Source: Streptomyces himalayensis subsp. himalayensis (lineage in GTDB: Bacteria > Actinomycetota > Actinomycetes > Streptomycetales > Streptomycetaceae). Taken from it: a stretch of 64,000 nucleotides of DNA. Position 1 is the first letter of the stretch. The number at the start of each line of letters is the position of its first letter. This document shows positions 1 through 7,674 of the stretch, one piece after another. Under the pieces are notes generated by a model. It did no database searches, was not told the DNA's origin, and saw nothing but the letters and a program-made list of their open reading frames with translations. The stretch spans positions 211,814 through 275,813 of the forward strand of contig NZ_JACEHE010000009.1 of assembly GCF_013778455.1 (NCBI RefSeq), written 5' to 3'. The translations under genes and the position numbers were made by a program.

Positions 1-284
1 GTGCGGCCGAGTTCGTAGGGCATGAGGCGCCCGCGGTCCGTGGGCACCTCGTCCGGCTCGCGCACCTCCCAGAGGTCGAGCGGGCCCTCGTCGGCAGTCA
101 CGCGCGGGCTCTCGGCGCCTGCGTACCCGCCGCTGACTGCCCGTCGCCGGTTTCTGACGCTCATCCGCACCACCCAGACCAGCGCCGCGGCGGCGAAGAG
201 TCCGGTCACGAGGGGCGCGACCCTGACGGCCATCGACGGACGGAGGGGCAAGTTGTCCACGTTTGTTACTTTCATGCCCACCAT
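1..284 (-). CDS. DUF6479-like small membrane protein (partial)
   Basis: The gene runs off the left edge, so its C-terminus is missing. The start at 284 (MVGMKV) has a GGAAGG element about 9 nt upstream; in-frame ATGs at 275 and 233 are alternatives. Residues about 22-40 form one hydrophobic helix (APLVTGLFAAAALVWVV), followed by a basic stop-transfer segment. The cytoplasmic tail has the string DEVPTDRGRLMPYEL, which matches DEVPRGDTRLTPHEF in the next gene on the same strand, so the two look like paralogues. I place both in the Streptomyces DUF6479 family, whose function is unknown. The family call rests on this shared tail and single-helix layout, not on a search. Confidence 0.6.
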   Translation of the reverse strand, partial: MVGMKVTNVDNLPLRPSMAVRVAPLVTGLFAAAALVWVVRMSVRNRRRAVSGGYAGAESPRVTADEGPLDLWEVREPDEVPTDRGRLMPYELGR

Positions 285-489
285 GTACCCGGCCCTTCCG
301 TCGCCACTCAGACAACGTCTCGCATCCGTTCCAGCACTGGCTGTATCCGCACATCCGCTGTATGCACCGGCGCGGCGATCCAGGTGGGCAGAGGGCGCCC
401 CGGTCAGTCGCCCTCGAGGCGCCGCCAGGCACGCACCTCCGCGCGGTCAAGGCTTGCTGCCCACGGTCACCACCTCTTGCTGCCGGCGG

Positions 490-861
490 TCACTTCTTGC
501 TGCCGTGCCCGCCGCTGCCGAAGGCACCGCTGGAACCACTGCTCCATCGCCTACGCCGCTGGTCCCCGCCGCGCTTGCCGCCCACATTGCCGAAGCTGGG
601 GAACTCGTGCGGCGTGAGGCGCGTGTCTCCCCTGGGTACCTCGTCGCGCTCCCGGCTCTCGGAAACCTCGCGAACGGGCCCCGACGCGGGAGGACGCGGC
701 TGCTCCTCGGGGCGCGGCGGGGCGGATTCCCGGTTCCGCACCCTGATGCCGAGCCAGACGGCCGCGATCAGGACGCCGACGATGACCAGCCCCATCAGGA
801 ACGGCGCGATGCCGCTCAGCAGGGAATTCGTGTCCGCAGCTGCCATGGTCTGTGCTGTCAT
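490..861 (-). CDS. DUF6479 family single-pass membrane protein
   Basis: 123 residues. The start is ATG 861, preceded by a G-rich stretch; ATG 846 is also possible but has no Shine-Dalgarno. Residues about 15-38 (SGIAPFLMGLVIVGVLIAAV) are a transmembrane helix, then a basic RVRNRE turn. A charged tail carries the conserved-looking DEVPxxxxRLxPHEF motif, and the last 30 residues are rich in Gly, Arg, Ser and Lys. The same tail motif occurs in the partial gene at the left edge. Function is unknown; the family is widespread in Streptomyces. Confidence 0.75.
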   Translation of the reverse strand: MTAQTMAAADTNSLLSGIAPFLMGLVIVGVLIAAVWLGIRVRNRESAPPRPEEQPRPPASGPVREVSESRERDEVPRGDTRLTPHEFPSFGNVGGKRGGDQRRRRWSSGSSGAFGSGGHGSKK

Positions 862-1085
862 GGGCCCCCGGGTACCCAGCGCGACAGCGGACTCACTCCC
901 CGCTCGACGCGAGCCCGGACTCTGCGGGCACGGAGTGAAGGGCACGTCCCTGCTCTCGCGACCCCCGCATTCGGGAGAGAGGGCAGCAGCATCCCCGCGC
1001 GCAGCGAGGCCGCCGCGGGGCGGTGGCATCAGGTTGCTGCCTCCCCGCCCGGCACCGCGTCAAGGTGCCGGTGCCGCTCCGCGGA

Positions 1086-1853
1086 CTACTCCCCGCGGTA
1101 CGGCAGCGTCGTCCCCGGCAGTTCGTACTCCTCACGGCGGCCGCACATCCCGTAGCCGCCGTGCCGGGTGGGGCTGGCGTCGTACGCGTCGGCGTCGGTC
1201 AGGTAGGCGGGGTCGCCCGACTCCAGGGCGTCGAGCTGGGCGCCGGTGCGCTCGGCGGCGGCCAGGGCGCCGGCCCGCCACAGCTCGCGCCAGGCGGGCA
1301 CCTTGGCACGTACGAGCCGGGCCGCGGCCTGCTGGAACTCCAGGTACGGGCCGTTGTCGCCCTTCTCGAGGGCCTCGCGCAGCACGAGATAGCCCTCGAC
1401 GGCCAGGTCCCGGCGCCGCCGGGCGGCCTCCTCCGCCTCGGGACCGGTCTTCGCGGGCAGCGCCGCTGCGGCCGCGTACCGCTCGGGGTCGGCGAGCACC
1501 TCGGGCGGGAACGTGAAGACGGCGTCACCGGCCTCCGGCAGGCCGCTGTTCTGCATCAGCACGGTGATCCGCAGCCCGCCGCCCTGCACCATGCGGTGCA
1601 CGGTGCCGGGCGTAAACCACGCGACGGAGCCGGGCTCCAGCGGGGTCTCCCGGTATCCGGCCGGGCTGAGCGTCTGGACCGCTCCCCTGCCGCCCGTGAC
1701 GACGTACGCCTCGCTGCACACGAGGTGCAGATGCGGGCTGCCGCCGCAGACGCCGTCCGCGGCCTCCCAGTCGTACGCGCTCAGGTGCGACAGCCCCACG
1801 GCTCCCGGCAACGGGTGCGGAAGCACGGGGCTCACCGGGTGCTGGTTCACCAT
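1086..1853 (-). CDS. Cupin domain protein of a sugar-catabolic operon
   Basis: 255 residues, last gene of a three-gene operon. Its ATG at 1853 lies inside the end of the upstream PmoA-like gene (7-nt overlap), so translation is probably coupled. A cupin barrel is visible in the N-terminal half: HLHLVCSEAYVVTGG supplies the first metal-binding histidine pair and GSVAWFTPGTVHRMV the second motif. The C-terminal half is helical and rich in Ala, Glu and Arg. Such single-domain cupins in Gfo/Idh/MocA operons are usually annotated as cupin domain-containing proteins, and are candidates for sugar or sugar-acid isomerases or sensors. The substrate cannot be read from the sequence. Confidence 0.85.
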   Translation of the reverse strand: MVNQHPVSPVLPHPLPGAVGLSHLSAYDWEAADGVCGGSPHLHLVCSEAYVVTGGRGAVQTLSPAGYRETPLEPGSVAWFTPGTVHRMVQGGGLRITVLMQNSGLPEAGDAVFTFPPEVLADPERYAAAAALPAKTGPEAEEAARRRRDLAVEGYLVLREALEKGDNGPYLEFQQAAARLVRAKVPAWRELWRAGALAAAERTGAQLDALESGDPAYLTDADAYDASPTRHGGYGMCGRREEYELPGTTLPYRGE

Positions 1854-2794
1854 GGCAGGGCCTCCAGATGTGCGGCGACCCGGTCCCGGTCCCAGGCGCC
1901 GTCCGCTACGACCACGCGGTAGCGGTAGGCGAAGGACTCGCCGGGCGGGAGCGCGAACTCCTCGAAGAACGCCCAGGAGAACGCGACCGTCGGGATGGGT
2001 TCCGAGCGTACGAACCAGTGTGACGCGTGGATCGCGGTGGAAGCGTCGAGGTTCTCCGGCGCATGGGCGAAGACGAGGGTCGAATGGGCGTCCACGTCGT
2101 CGCGCTCGGCGGTGAAGGCGAGCCAGGGGGCCTGGGTGCCCATCAGCTTGCCCGCGTCCGCGCCCTCGGCGCCCTCGGCGCGGTCCGGGCCTTCGGGGCC
2201 GAAGACTGCGCCGCCGGTGAAGTCGCGGGGTCCGCGCCACTGCAGTCCCGTGTAGCCGGCCATCTCGCGGCCCGCGGTGGTCGGGGAGCCGAAGTGCAGC
2301 GGTTCGTCGCGGAGGTTGGTGAGCTTGATCGTCCAGTCGAGAACCCAGGCGCCCGCCTCCTCGTCGACCGAGTGGACGAGGATGCCGCGCTGCTCCCGGG
2401 CCCACTCCTGACCGCCGTACGCGACCCAGGTGAGGTCCTCGGCGAGGGAGAAGCGGTCGTCCTCCACCGCGAGGACGGGGAAGCCGTCGTGGCGCATCGA
2501 GCCGACCCGCTCGGGCAGTTCCTCGTAGCCCTCGCCGGGGATGTAGCTGTTGCCGCCCCAGAAGTTCTGCCCCGACAGATGGCTGGCGGTCATCTGGAGG
2601 CCCTTGTGCCAGCGGTGGTCGCTCGGCCGGTAGCCGGTGACCTGGTGGCCGGCGAGGGTGCGCAGCGGGTGGACGTACGGCTTGCGGGACTCGAAGGCGA
2701 CCGGGTCCGGCCGGTACACGTACCGCAGCAGCTCGACCCCGCCCGCCTGGACAGAGAGGTGCTCGCCGTGGGTGTGGATGAGCTTGATCGTCAT
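1847..2794 (-). CDS. PmoA family protein (DUF6807)
   Basis: 315 residues, middle gene of the operon. The ATG at 2794 overlaps the stop of the dehydrogenase gene (ATGA), which indicates translational coupling. Recognisable family features are the N-terminal YVYRPDP and KPYVHPLRTLAG segments, then HRWHKGLQ with its conserved His-Trp-His, and an aromatic-rich beta sandwich to the end. PmoA/DUF6807 proteins are regularly found beside Gfo/Idh/MocA oxidoreductases in sugar-catabolic operons, but their biochemical role is not firmly established. Family membership is clear; function is not. Confidence 0.88.
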   Translation of the reverse strand: MTIKLIHTHGEHLSVQAGGVELLRYVYRPDPVAFESRKPYVHPLRTLAGHQVTGYRPSDHRWHKGLQMTASHLSGQNFWGGNSYIPGEGYEELPERVGSMRHDGFPVLAVEDDRFSLAEDLTWVAYGGQEWAREQRGILVHSVDEEAGAWVLDWTIKLTNLRDEPLHFGSPTTAGREMAGYTGLQWRGPRDFTGGAVFGPEGPDRAEGAEGADAGKLMGTQAPWLAFTAERDDVDAHSTLVFAHAPENLDASTAIHASHWFVRSEPIPTVAFSWAFFEEFALPPGESFAYRYRVVVADGAWDRDRVAAHLEALPW

Positions 2795-3900
2795 CGCGCG
2801 GGGCTCCAGTCGGGGTGGTCGCCGTGCATGGCCGTGTAGTACGGGTCGCCGGGGACGATCTCGCCCGCGTGGACCGGTGACCCCGTGAAGGCCGCCTTGT
2901 AGAGGGCGGCCGCGAATTCGAGCGTGCCGCGGGCGTCTGCTCCGCTGCCCGGAGGCCGTACACCCGCTTCGTAGGCGTCGAGGACGGCGCCGAGCTGCGC
3001 GGTGTGGGAGCTCGGTACGTCGGTCGCGGGCGTGTGCCAGGAGGCGGTGCGCTGAGCGGGGATATGCGGGGCGGCCGTGTAGACCCAGTCGGCGTTGCTG
3101 TGGCCGTACAGATGCGTGAGCTCGACCGTGGCGTTGGCGCAGTCGATGCGGATGCGGCTCACTTCCTGCGGGGACACGACGCTGTTGACGACGGTGGCGA
3201 GGGCCCCGCTCGCGAAGCGCACCAGGGCCGTCGAGACATCTTCGCTCTCGGTGTCGTGGACCAGCCGGGACGCCATGGCGCGTACCTCGGTCCACTCGCC
3301 GAGCAGATGCAGCAGCAGGTCGTACTGGTGGATGCCGTGGCCCATGGTGGGCCCGCCGCCCTCGGTGGCCCAGCGGCCGCGCCACGGCACCGCGTAGTAG
3401 ACGCTGTCGCGGTGCCAGGTGGTCTGGCAGTGCGCGACCAGCGGGTCGCCGAGCTCGCCGCTGGTGATCAGGTCGCGGGCGTGCACGGCGCCGGAGCCGT
3501 AGCGGTGCTGGAAGACCACCGAGGCGTACGCCCCCGAGGCCTGCTCGGCCTGGGCGATGTCGTCGTACTCGGCGAGGGAGAGGCACAACGGCTTCTCGCA
3601 CAGCACCCAGGCCCCCGACTTCAGCGCCGCCACCGTCTGCTCGCGATGCAGGGACGGCGGGGTTCCGATCAGTACGAGGTCGGGGCGCTCGGCGTCCAGC
3701 ATCCCGCCGAGATCCGTGTATCCGGCCACCTCACCCCCCGCGAGACCGCGGAAGGCCTCAAGCCGGTCCGGGTCGATGTCGACGGCGGCGACCAGCTCGG
3801 TCCGGTCGGCGTGTGCCCGCAACGCTGTCAGATGACTGCCGCTGACGATGCCTCCGGTACCGACGACGGCGACACGGAGGCGACGGGGCTGGGCGGACAT
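2791..3900 (-). CDS. Gfo/Idh/MocA family sugar dehydrogenase
   Basis: 369 residues. ATG 3900 is chosen because AGGAG lies a short distance upstream; an earlier in-frame ATG at 3966 would put the LacI-type operator inside the coding region. The N-terminal Rossmann fold has RVAVVGTGGIVSGSHL. The family lysine lies in the EKP motif (VLCEKPLCLS), and GHGIHQYDLLLHLLGEW matches the conserved C-terminal-domain histidine region. The product is probably a cytoplasmic NAD(P)-dependent dehydrogenase acting on an inositol- or hexose-like polyol. It is the first gene of an operon with a PmoA-like protein and a cupin, under control of the operator at 3935-3948. Confidence 0.9.
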   Translation of the reverse strand: MSAQPRRLRVAVVGTGGIVSGSHLTALRAHADRTELVAAVDIDPDRLEAFRGLAGGEVAGYTDLGGMLDAERPDLVLIGTPPSLHREQTVAALKSGAWVLCEKPLCLSLAEYDDIAQAEQASGAYASVVFQHRYGSGAVHARDLITSGELGDPLVAHCQTTWHRDSVYYAVPWRGRWATEGGGPTMGHGIHQYDLLLHLLGEWTEVRAMASRLVHDTESEDVSTALVRFASGALATVVNSVVSPQEVSRIRIDCANATVELTHLYGHSNADWVYTAAPHIPAQRTASWHTPATDVPSSHTAQLGAVLDAYEAGVRPPGSGADARGTLEFAAALYKAAFTGSPVHAGEIVPGDPYYTAMHGDHPDWSPAR

Positions 3901-3934
3901 GGAGGGGGCTCCTCGAACGACTCGAATCGAATTA

Positions 3935-3948
3935 TGAAAGCGCTTGCT
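3935..3948. promoter_or_regulatory. LacI/GalR-type operator upstream of the Gfo operon
   Basis: The core AAGCGCTT (3938-3945) is a perfect 8-bp palindrome centred on CG, inside TGAAAGCGCTTGCT. This is the usual form of LacI/GalR-family operators. It lies 35 nt upstream of the dehydrogenase start, where it would cover the promoter. A LacI-type regulator relic lies on the opposite strand about 150 bp away. Confidence 0.6.
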
Positions 3949-4022
3949 ACGGAGGACCTTAGGCATCGCGTGAATCCACGGACAAGACCCGCGCAGCGAT
4001 CAAGGAAGAAACAGCTCTTCAC

Positions 4023-4061
4023 TACGGCTCTGCAATACGGCTCTTCGCTACGGCTCTTCAT
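4023..4061. repeat. Three 13-bp tandem repeats (TACGGCTCTTCGC)
   Basis: Three consecutive 13-bp units start at 4023, 4036 and 4049 and share TACGGCTCT. They lie between the operator and the regulator relic, in otherwise unassigned DNA. No function is evident. Confidence 0.6.
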
Positions 4062-4101
4062 CGACGCTGCCGGTCACGGATGCCCGTCTCGGGTCGTACT
4101 G

Positions 4102-4182
4102 GTGACGACTCGAGAGGTCGCACAGGCGGCGGGGGTTTCCCCGCACACAGTGTCGCCCGCCGGATACCCGACGGGGCGGTGA
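4102..4182 (+). pseudogene. Truncated LacI-family regulator (HTH remnant)
   Basis: A GTG at 4102 opens a 26-codon frame reading VTTREVAQAAGVSPHTVS, which is the LacI-family DNA-recognition helix-turn-helix (consensus T-I-x-D-V-A-x-x-A-G-V-S-x-x-T-V-S). After this it reads PAGYPTGR and stops, so no hinge or ligand-binding domain remains. It is divergent from the Gfo/PmoA/cupin operon, the usual place for the cognate repressor. I read it as the stub of that operon's repressor, the rest being deleted. Confidence 0.6.
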
Positions 4183-4315
4183 CTTCTGACACACCCGGCG
4201 GGCAGGATTCTTCAGCCCACACATCTCTCGACGCGGCACACGCGACCACGGCACAGTGATCTACGCACCGCCCCGGGAGAGCACGCCGCCCGTCCCCGAC
4301 AGCCGAGGAGCCACC

Positions 4316-5659
4316 GTGACCAGCTGGGTCGGCCGTACCGCCGCCGAGATCGCCGCTGCCGTACGCGAGAAGCGGGTCACTCCGCGAGATGTGGTCGCGG
4401 AACATCTCGCGCGGATCGAGCAGGTCGACGGACGGATCGGTGCGTTCCGCCACGTGCGCGCCAAGGAGGCGCTCGAGGAGGCCGACGAGGTGGGGGCGCG
4501 CCCCGATCTGACAGAGCTCCCCCTCGCGGGCGTGCCCGTGGCCGTGAAGGACAACCTTCCGGTACGCGGCGAGGCGACCCGCAACGGCACGGCCGCCACC
4601 GACGACACCCCGGCCGCGAACGACCATCCCACCGTGGCACGGCTCCGCGCGGCCGGCGCCGTGGTCGTGGGTCTGACGAACGTGCCGGAGCTGTGTGTCT
4701 TCGGCACCACCGAGGGTGTGCACGGCACGGCACGCAATCCGTGGGACCCCACGCGCACGGCGGGCGGATCGTCGGGCGGCTCCGCGGCCGCCGTCGCCGC
4801 GGGCATGGTGCCGCTCGGCCTCGGCAACGACGGCATGGGTTCGCTGCGCATCCCGGCCGCCAACTGCGGCCTGGTCGGGCTGAAGCCGGGTCCTATGACG
4901 GTCCCGGCGGGCATCGGCAACGGTGACTGGTTCGGAATGTCCGAAAACGGCCCCTTGGCGACCACGGTGGAGGACGCACGACTCCTGCTTTCCGTACTCG
5001 CGGGTGCCGATCTGACACCCGGTTCCGGACAGTTCCCTCGGAAGATCGCCGTGTCCGTGCGCAGCCCGCTGGCCGGCGTGCCCGTCACCCGCGCGTACGC
5101 GGCCGCCGCGCGGGAGGCGGCCGCGGTGCTGTCTGACGCGGGCCACCGGATTCGGCGCGCCGACCCGCCGTACCCCTGGTGGCTGGCCACGACCTCGCTC
5201 GCGCACTGGACCGCGGGCACCGCCGTGGACGCCCAGGACCTCGACCCGCGGAAGCTGACCCGGCGGACGCGTGTCCATGCGGCGGTCGGACGCCGCTGCC
5301 TGGGCGCGGTGCTGCAGGGCGACCGCCGGGAGCAGCTGCGCCGGCTCATGGAGCCATTCTTCGAGGAGCACGACGTGCTGCTCACTCCCGCGCTCGCCCG
5401 GCGCGGCCCGGCAGCCGCGCCCTGGCACGAGCGCGGCTGGCTGAGGAACGTGATCGCCAACACCCGGTACTCACCGCTGACTCCGCCATGGAACCTGACC
5501 GGTTGGCCCGCGATGTCCATCCCGTTCGGGACGCTTCCGTCGGGTGCCGCCTGCGCCGTGCAGCTGGTGGGACCGCCCGGATACGAGCAGGACCTGCTGG
5601 ATCTGGCCGGGCAGCTGGAGGAGCTGCGTCCGTGGCGGCGCACGGCACCGACGGCATGA
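4316..5659 (+). CDS. Amidase signature family hydrolase
   Basis: 447 residues. GTG 4316 is preferred because GAGGAG sits 5 nt upstream and the alignable family sequence starts just after it. The Ser-cisSer-Lys catalytic triad can be followed: Lys78 in VAVKDNLP, Ser152/153 in the glycine-rich GGSSGGSAAAV, and the nucleophile Ser176 in DGMGSLRIPA. Length is normal for the family. It hydrolyses an unidentified amide, presumably in the cytoplasm since no signal peptide is seen. It stands alone, and its last codon and stop run into a tandem repeat array. Confidence 0.9.
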   Translation: MTSWVGRTAAEIAAAVREKRVTPRDVVAEHLARIEQVDGRIGAFRHVRAKEALEEADEVGARPDLTELPLAGVPVAVKDNLPVRGEATRNGTAATDDTPAANDHPTVARLRAAGAVVVGLTNVPELCVFGTTEGVHGTARNPWDPTRTAGGSSGGSAAAVAAGMVPLGLGNDGMGSLRIPAANCGLVGLKPGPMTVPAGIGNGDWFGMSENGPLATTVEDARLLLSVLAGADLTPGSGQFPRKIAVSVRSPLAGVPVTRAYAAAAREAAAVLSDAGHRIRRADPPYPWWLATTSLAHWTAGTAVDAQDLDPRKLTRRTRVHAAVGRRCLGAVLQGDRREQLRRLMEPFFEEHDVLLTPALARRGPAAAPWHERGWLRNVIANTRYSPLTPPWNLTGWPAMSIPFGTLPSGAACAVQLVGPPGYEQDLLDLAGQLEELRPWRRTAPTA

Positions 5660-5860
5660 TCGTTACGCGGGCGGCGCCGTGGGCGTGATCGTTACGCGGG
5701 CGACGCCGTGGGCGTGATCGTTACGCGGGCGGCGCCGTCGGCGTGATCGTTGCACGCCCGGCACCGCCGGTGCGATCGTTACGTGCACGGCGCCGCCGGC
5801 GTGATCTCTGCGCACGTGGCGACGTCGGCGTGTTCATTACGTGCGCACGGCACGACGGCT
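5658..5860. repeat. Seven 29-bp tandem repeats
   Basis: Units begin at 5658, 5687, 5716, 5745, 5774, 5803 and 5832. The first three are nearly identical (GATCGTTACGCGGGCGGCGC followed by CGTGGGCGT); later units drift progressively. The period is not a multiple of three and the array is non-coding, filling the gap between the amidase stop and the convergent GNAT gene. There are no spacers, so it is not a CRISPR array. Each unit holds GGCGCC-like dyads, so the transcript could fold. Confidence 0.85.
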
Positions 5861-5910
5861 GCATGGCCACTGCACGCCGTACGCGTGCGCCGTACGCGCT
5901 CGTCCAGGCC

Positions 5911-6453
5911 TTACAGCGCCCGATACATGATGTGCAGGCCCACCAGGCCATGCCGCGCGTGCTCGTACGCCTCGGGAACCGTGCCCAGGATCGTGAAGCC
6001 GAGCGAGGTCCACAGCCGGACCGCCGGGTTGGTCTCCACGACGGCGTTGAACACCATGCCGCGGTACCCGTCGGCCTTCGCTTGCTCCAGGACGTGCTCG
6101 GCGAGTAGCCGTCCGATGCCCCGGCCGGCGTGTTCGGGATCGACCATGAAGCCCGCGTTGGCGATATGGGCGGCCGGGCCACCGGCACCGTAGTTGGGGC
6201 CGACAGACGCGGTGGCGACGATGACGCCGTCCTCGTCCTCCACGACGTGAACGCGCTTGCCCGCACCCATCCACAGGGCGCGGGCCTTCTCCTCGGGGGT
6301 GTCGGGGGCCCAGGCGTACGTCTCCCGGGCCTCGACGATCTTCCGCCAGAACGGCCAGATCTGCGACCAGTCGGCGTCCTCGCCGTCCTGGTGGCGCCGA
6401 CCGTTCCCGTCGTGCGAGCCGTTTCCTCCGGTCCCTGCGTCTCTGATCAGCAT
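5911..6453 (-). CDS. GNAT family N-acetyltransferase
   Basis: 180 residues from ATG 6453. The acetyl-CoA-binding motif A is clear (VDPEHAGRGIGRLLAEHV), followed by the C-terminal GNAT pattern NPAVRLWTSLGFTILGTVP. The first 25 residues are Gly, Asp and His-rich and probably disordered. Such enzymes acetylate small molecules or peptides; the substrate is unknown. The gene lies 89 nt downstream of the small 57-residue gene on the same strand and could be co-transcribed with it. Confidence 0.9.
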   Translation of the reverse strand: MLIRDAGTGGNGSHDGNGRRHQDGEDADWSQIWPFWRKIVEARETYAWAPDTPEEKARALWMGAGKRVHVVEDEDGVIVATASVGPNYGAGGPAAHIANAGFMVDPEHAGRGIGRLLAEHVLEQAKADGYRGMVFNAVVETNPAVRLWTSLGFTILGTVPEAYEHARHGLVGLHIMYRAL

Positions 6454-6542
6454 GGTTTCGAGTCTGGCACGTCCATGCTGGTCAGCGGGTGCGGGGACCG
6501 GTCCGGCGGCGATGCGGCGCGATCGTTGAGCGCGGATGACGC

Positions 6543-6716
6543 TCAGTCGACGCTGGGCAGGATGTGGGGCTCTGCGAGGTCGTCCTCGTAGCCCGCAAGC
6601 CGGATCGGGGCCGACCTGGCCCACACGTCGAGGCTGCCGAGTTGTTCGGTTCGGCGGGCGGTGCGCTCCGTACGTTCCTTCGGGCGCTTGTCGCTCTTCG
6701 ACTTCTCTGGTGTCAC
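6543..6716 (-). CDS. Small protein with C-terminal WAR/YED motif, possible RiPP precursor
   Basis: 57 residues. GTG 6716 has AAGGAG 6 nt upstream, a strong start. The first half is highly charged (many Lys, Arg, Glu), like a leader. The second half, LDVWARSAPIRLAGYEDD and then EPHILPSVD, is hydrophobic and aromatic. The three-residue aromatic units WAR and YED resemble the Omega-x-x core motifs of radical-SAM cyclophane peptides. I suspect, without being able to verify it, kinship with actinobacterial multiple-cyclophane precursors. No radical SAM/SPASM enzyme lies within this window, so if it is such a precursor the maturase is elsewhere. Otherwise it is a small conserved hypothetical protein. 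Confidence 0.6.
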   Translation of the reverse strand: MTPEKSKSDKRPKERTERTARRTEQLGSLDVWARSAPIRLAGYEDDLAEPHILPSVD

Positions 6717-7674
6717 CGCGCACTCCTTCTGTGTCGGGTAACCCCCGGACATACCGCCAAGGCCCGCCGCTGCCGGGCGCCGGCTCTGTCCGATGGGACT
6801 GCAATTTCTGGGCAGTTCGGACGCGGTGGCGCCAGTTCGTGGGTGGGAATGGGCCGTGGTGACCGGCTTGTCCCGGGACGGACCATGGGTGTTGGTGGGA
6901 CCCAGTGGGAGGTCCGTCCCGTCCAGGGTAACCAAATGAGCGGGTCCCCGCTCGATGGGGCTGAAAACAGGCGCGACTGTTTCCGGTTGCCTGGACTTCA
7001 TTCAGCCATGTTCTGATTCTCACCCAACTGCTTCGGCCGCGCGGTGCCGAATCGTCAACGCCGGGTCGCCGCGCGGCATTCAAGAGGCACCAAATCAGCC
7101 CTCCGCGCCGGCGTCGTACGTGGCGCCGAACAGCACGGTAGGACAGCGGGCTGCGGCTTCAAGGCGACGCCCGACAAGGCGAGTTGGGCACCGGCACACG
7201 CATCTGGCAGCGGCGCATGCGCACCCTTCTCGGCGAGGACGACGAGTCCTCGACGGCGGCCTCCTGACGTCGCACGAGCACCGGTCGAAGACGTCAACCG
7301 GATCACCCAATGGGGTGAACGAGGCGATCGCCCCACACACGAGTGAAGCCGCACACGGCGTGATCAACCGCACACCTGCGAAGGCCCGATCCGCTTGCTG
7401 GTCGAGATGCCGGGAAAAGCCGCACCGGATCACTCGCGAGCCATGCCCCAGTCCCATGCCCATGCCCATGCCCATGCCCAGGCCCATGCCCATGCCCATG
7501 CCGATATCAGCATGCCCATGCAGAAGATTGCCAGCCATGCCCATGCAGACAGATAGCAGCCATACCCATGCAGACAGTGGGGAAGCACCGTTAAGGCGCC
7601 GTTGGCTGCCTCGACAGACGACCGTGCTGTGCTGGCCCGTACCGGCGGTCGGGAACCCGTGGGAGGAGTCGCGC
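6717..7674. other. Gene-poor interval of about 960 bp
   Basis: No convincing protein-coding gene is seen on either strand. Long open frames here lack family motifs and start sites. The stretch contains a simple CCCATG hexamer repeat (about 7443-7503) with degenerate copies to about 7580. The promoter and ribosome-binding site (GGAGG, 7662-7666) of the HD-domain gene lie at its right end. Confidence 0.6.
7443..7556 (+). other. His-Ala repeat micro-ORF over a CCCATG repeat
   Basis: An ATG at 7443 opens a 37-codon frame beginning MPQSHAHAHAHAQAHAHAHA and ending in SHAHADR before TAG. Nine of its residues are histidine, mostly alternating with alanine, which could bind Ni, Cu or Zn if translated. 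No Shine-Dalgarno precedes it, and the pattern is a direct consequence of the hexanucleotide repeat. I list it as a possible peptide, not as a gene. Confidence 0.2.

Noticed and set aside
4058..5643. Two open frames of more than 450 codons opposite the amidase gene
   Set aside because: The plus strand has the complete amidase catalytic signature. The minus frames are Arg/Pro-rich and without motifs.
5658..5860. CRISPR array
   Set aside because: Units are directly adjacent with no spacers, and no cas genes are present.
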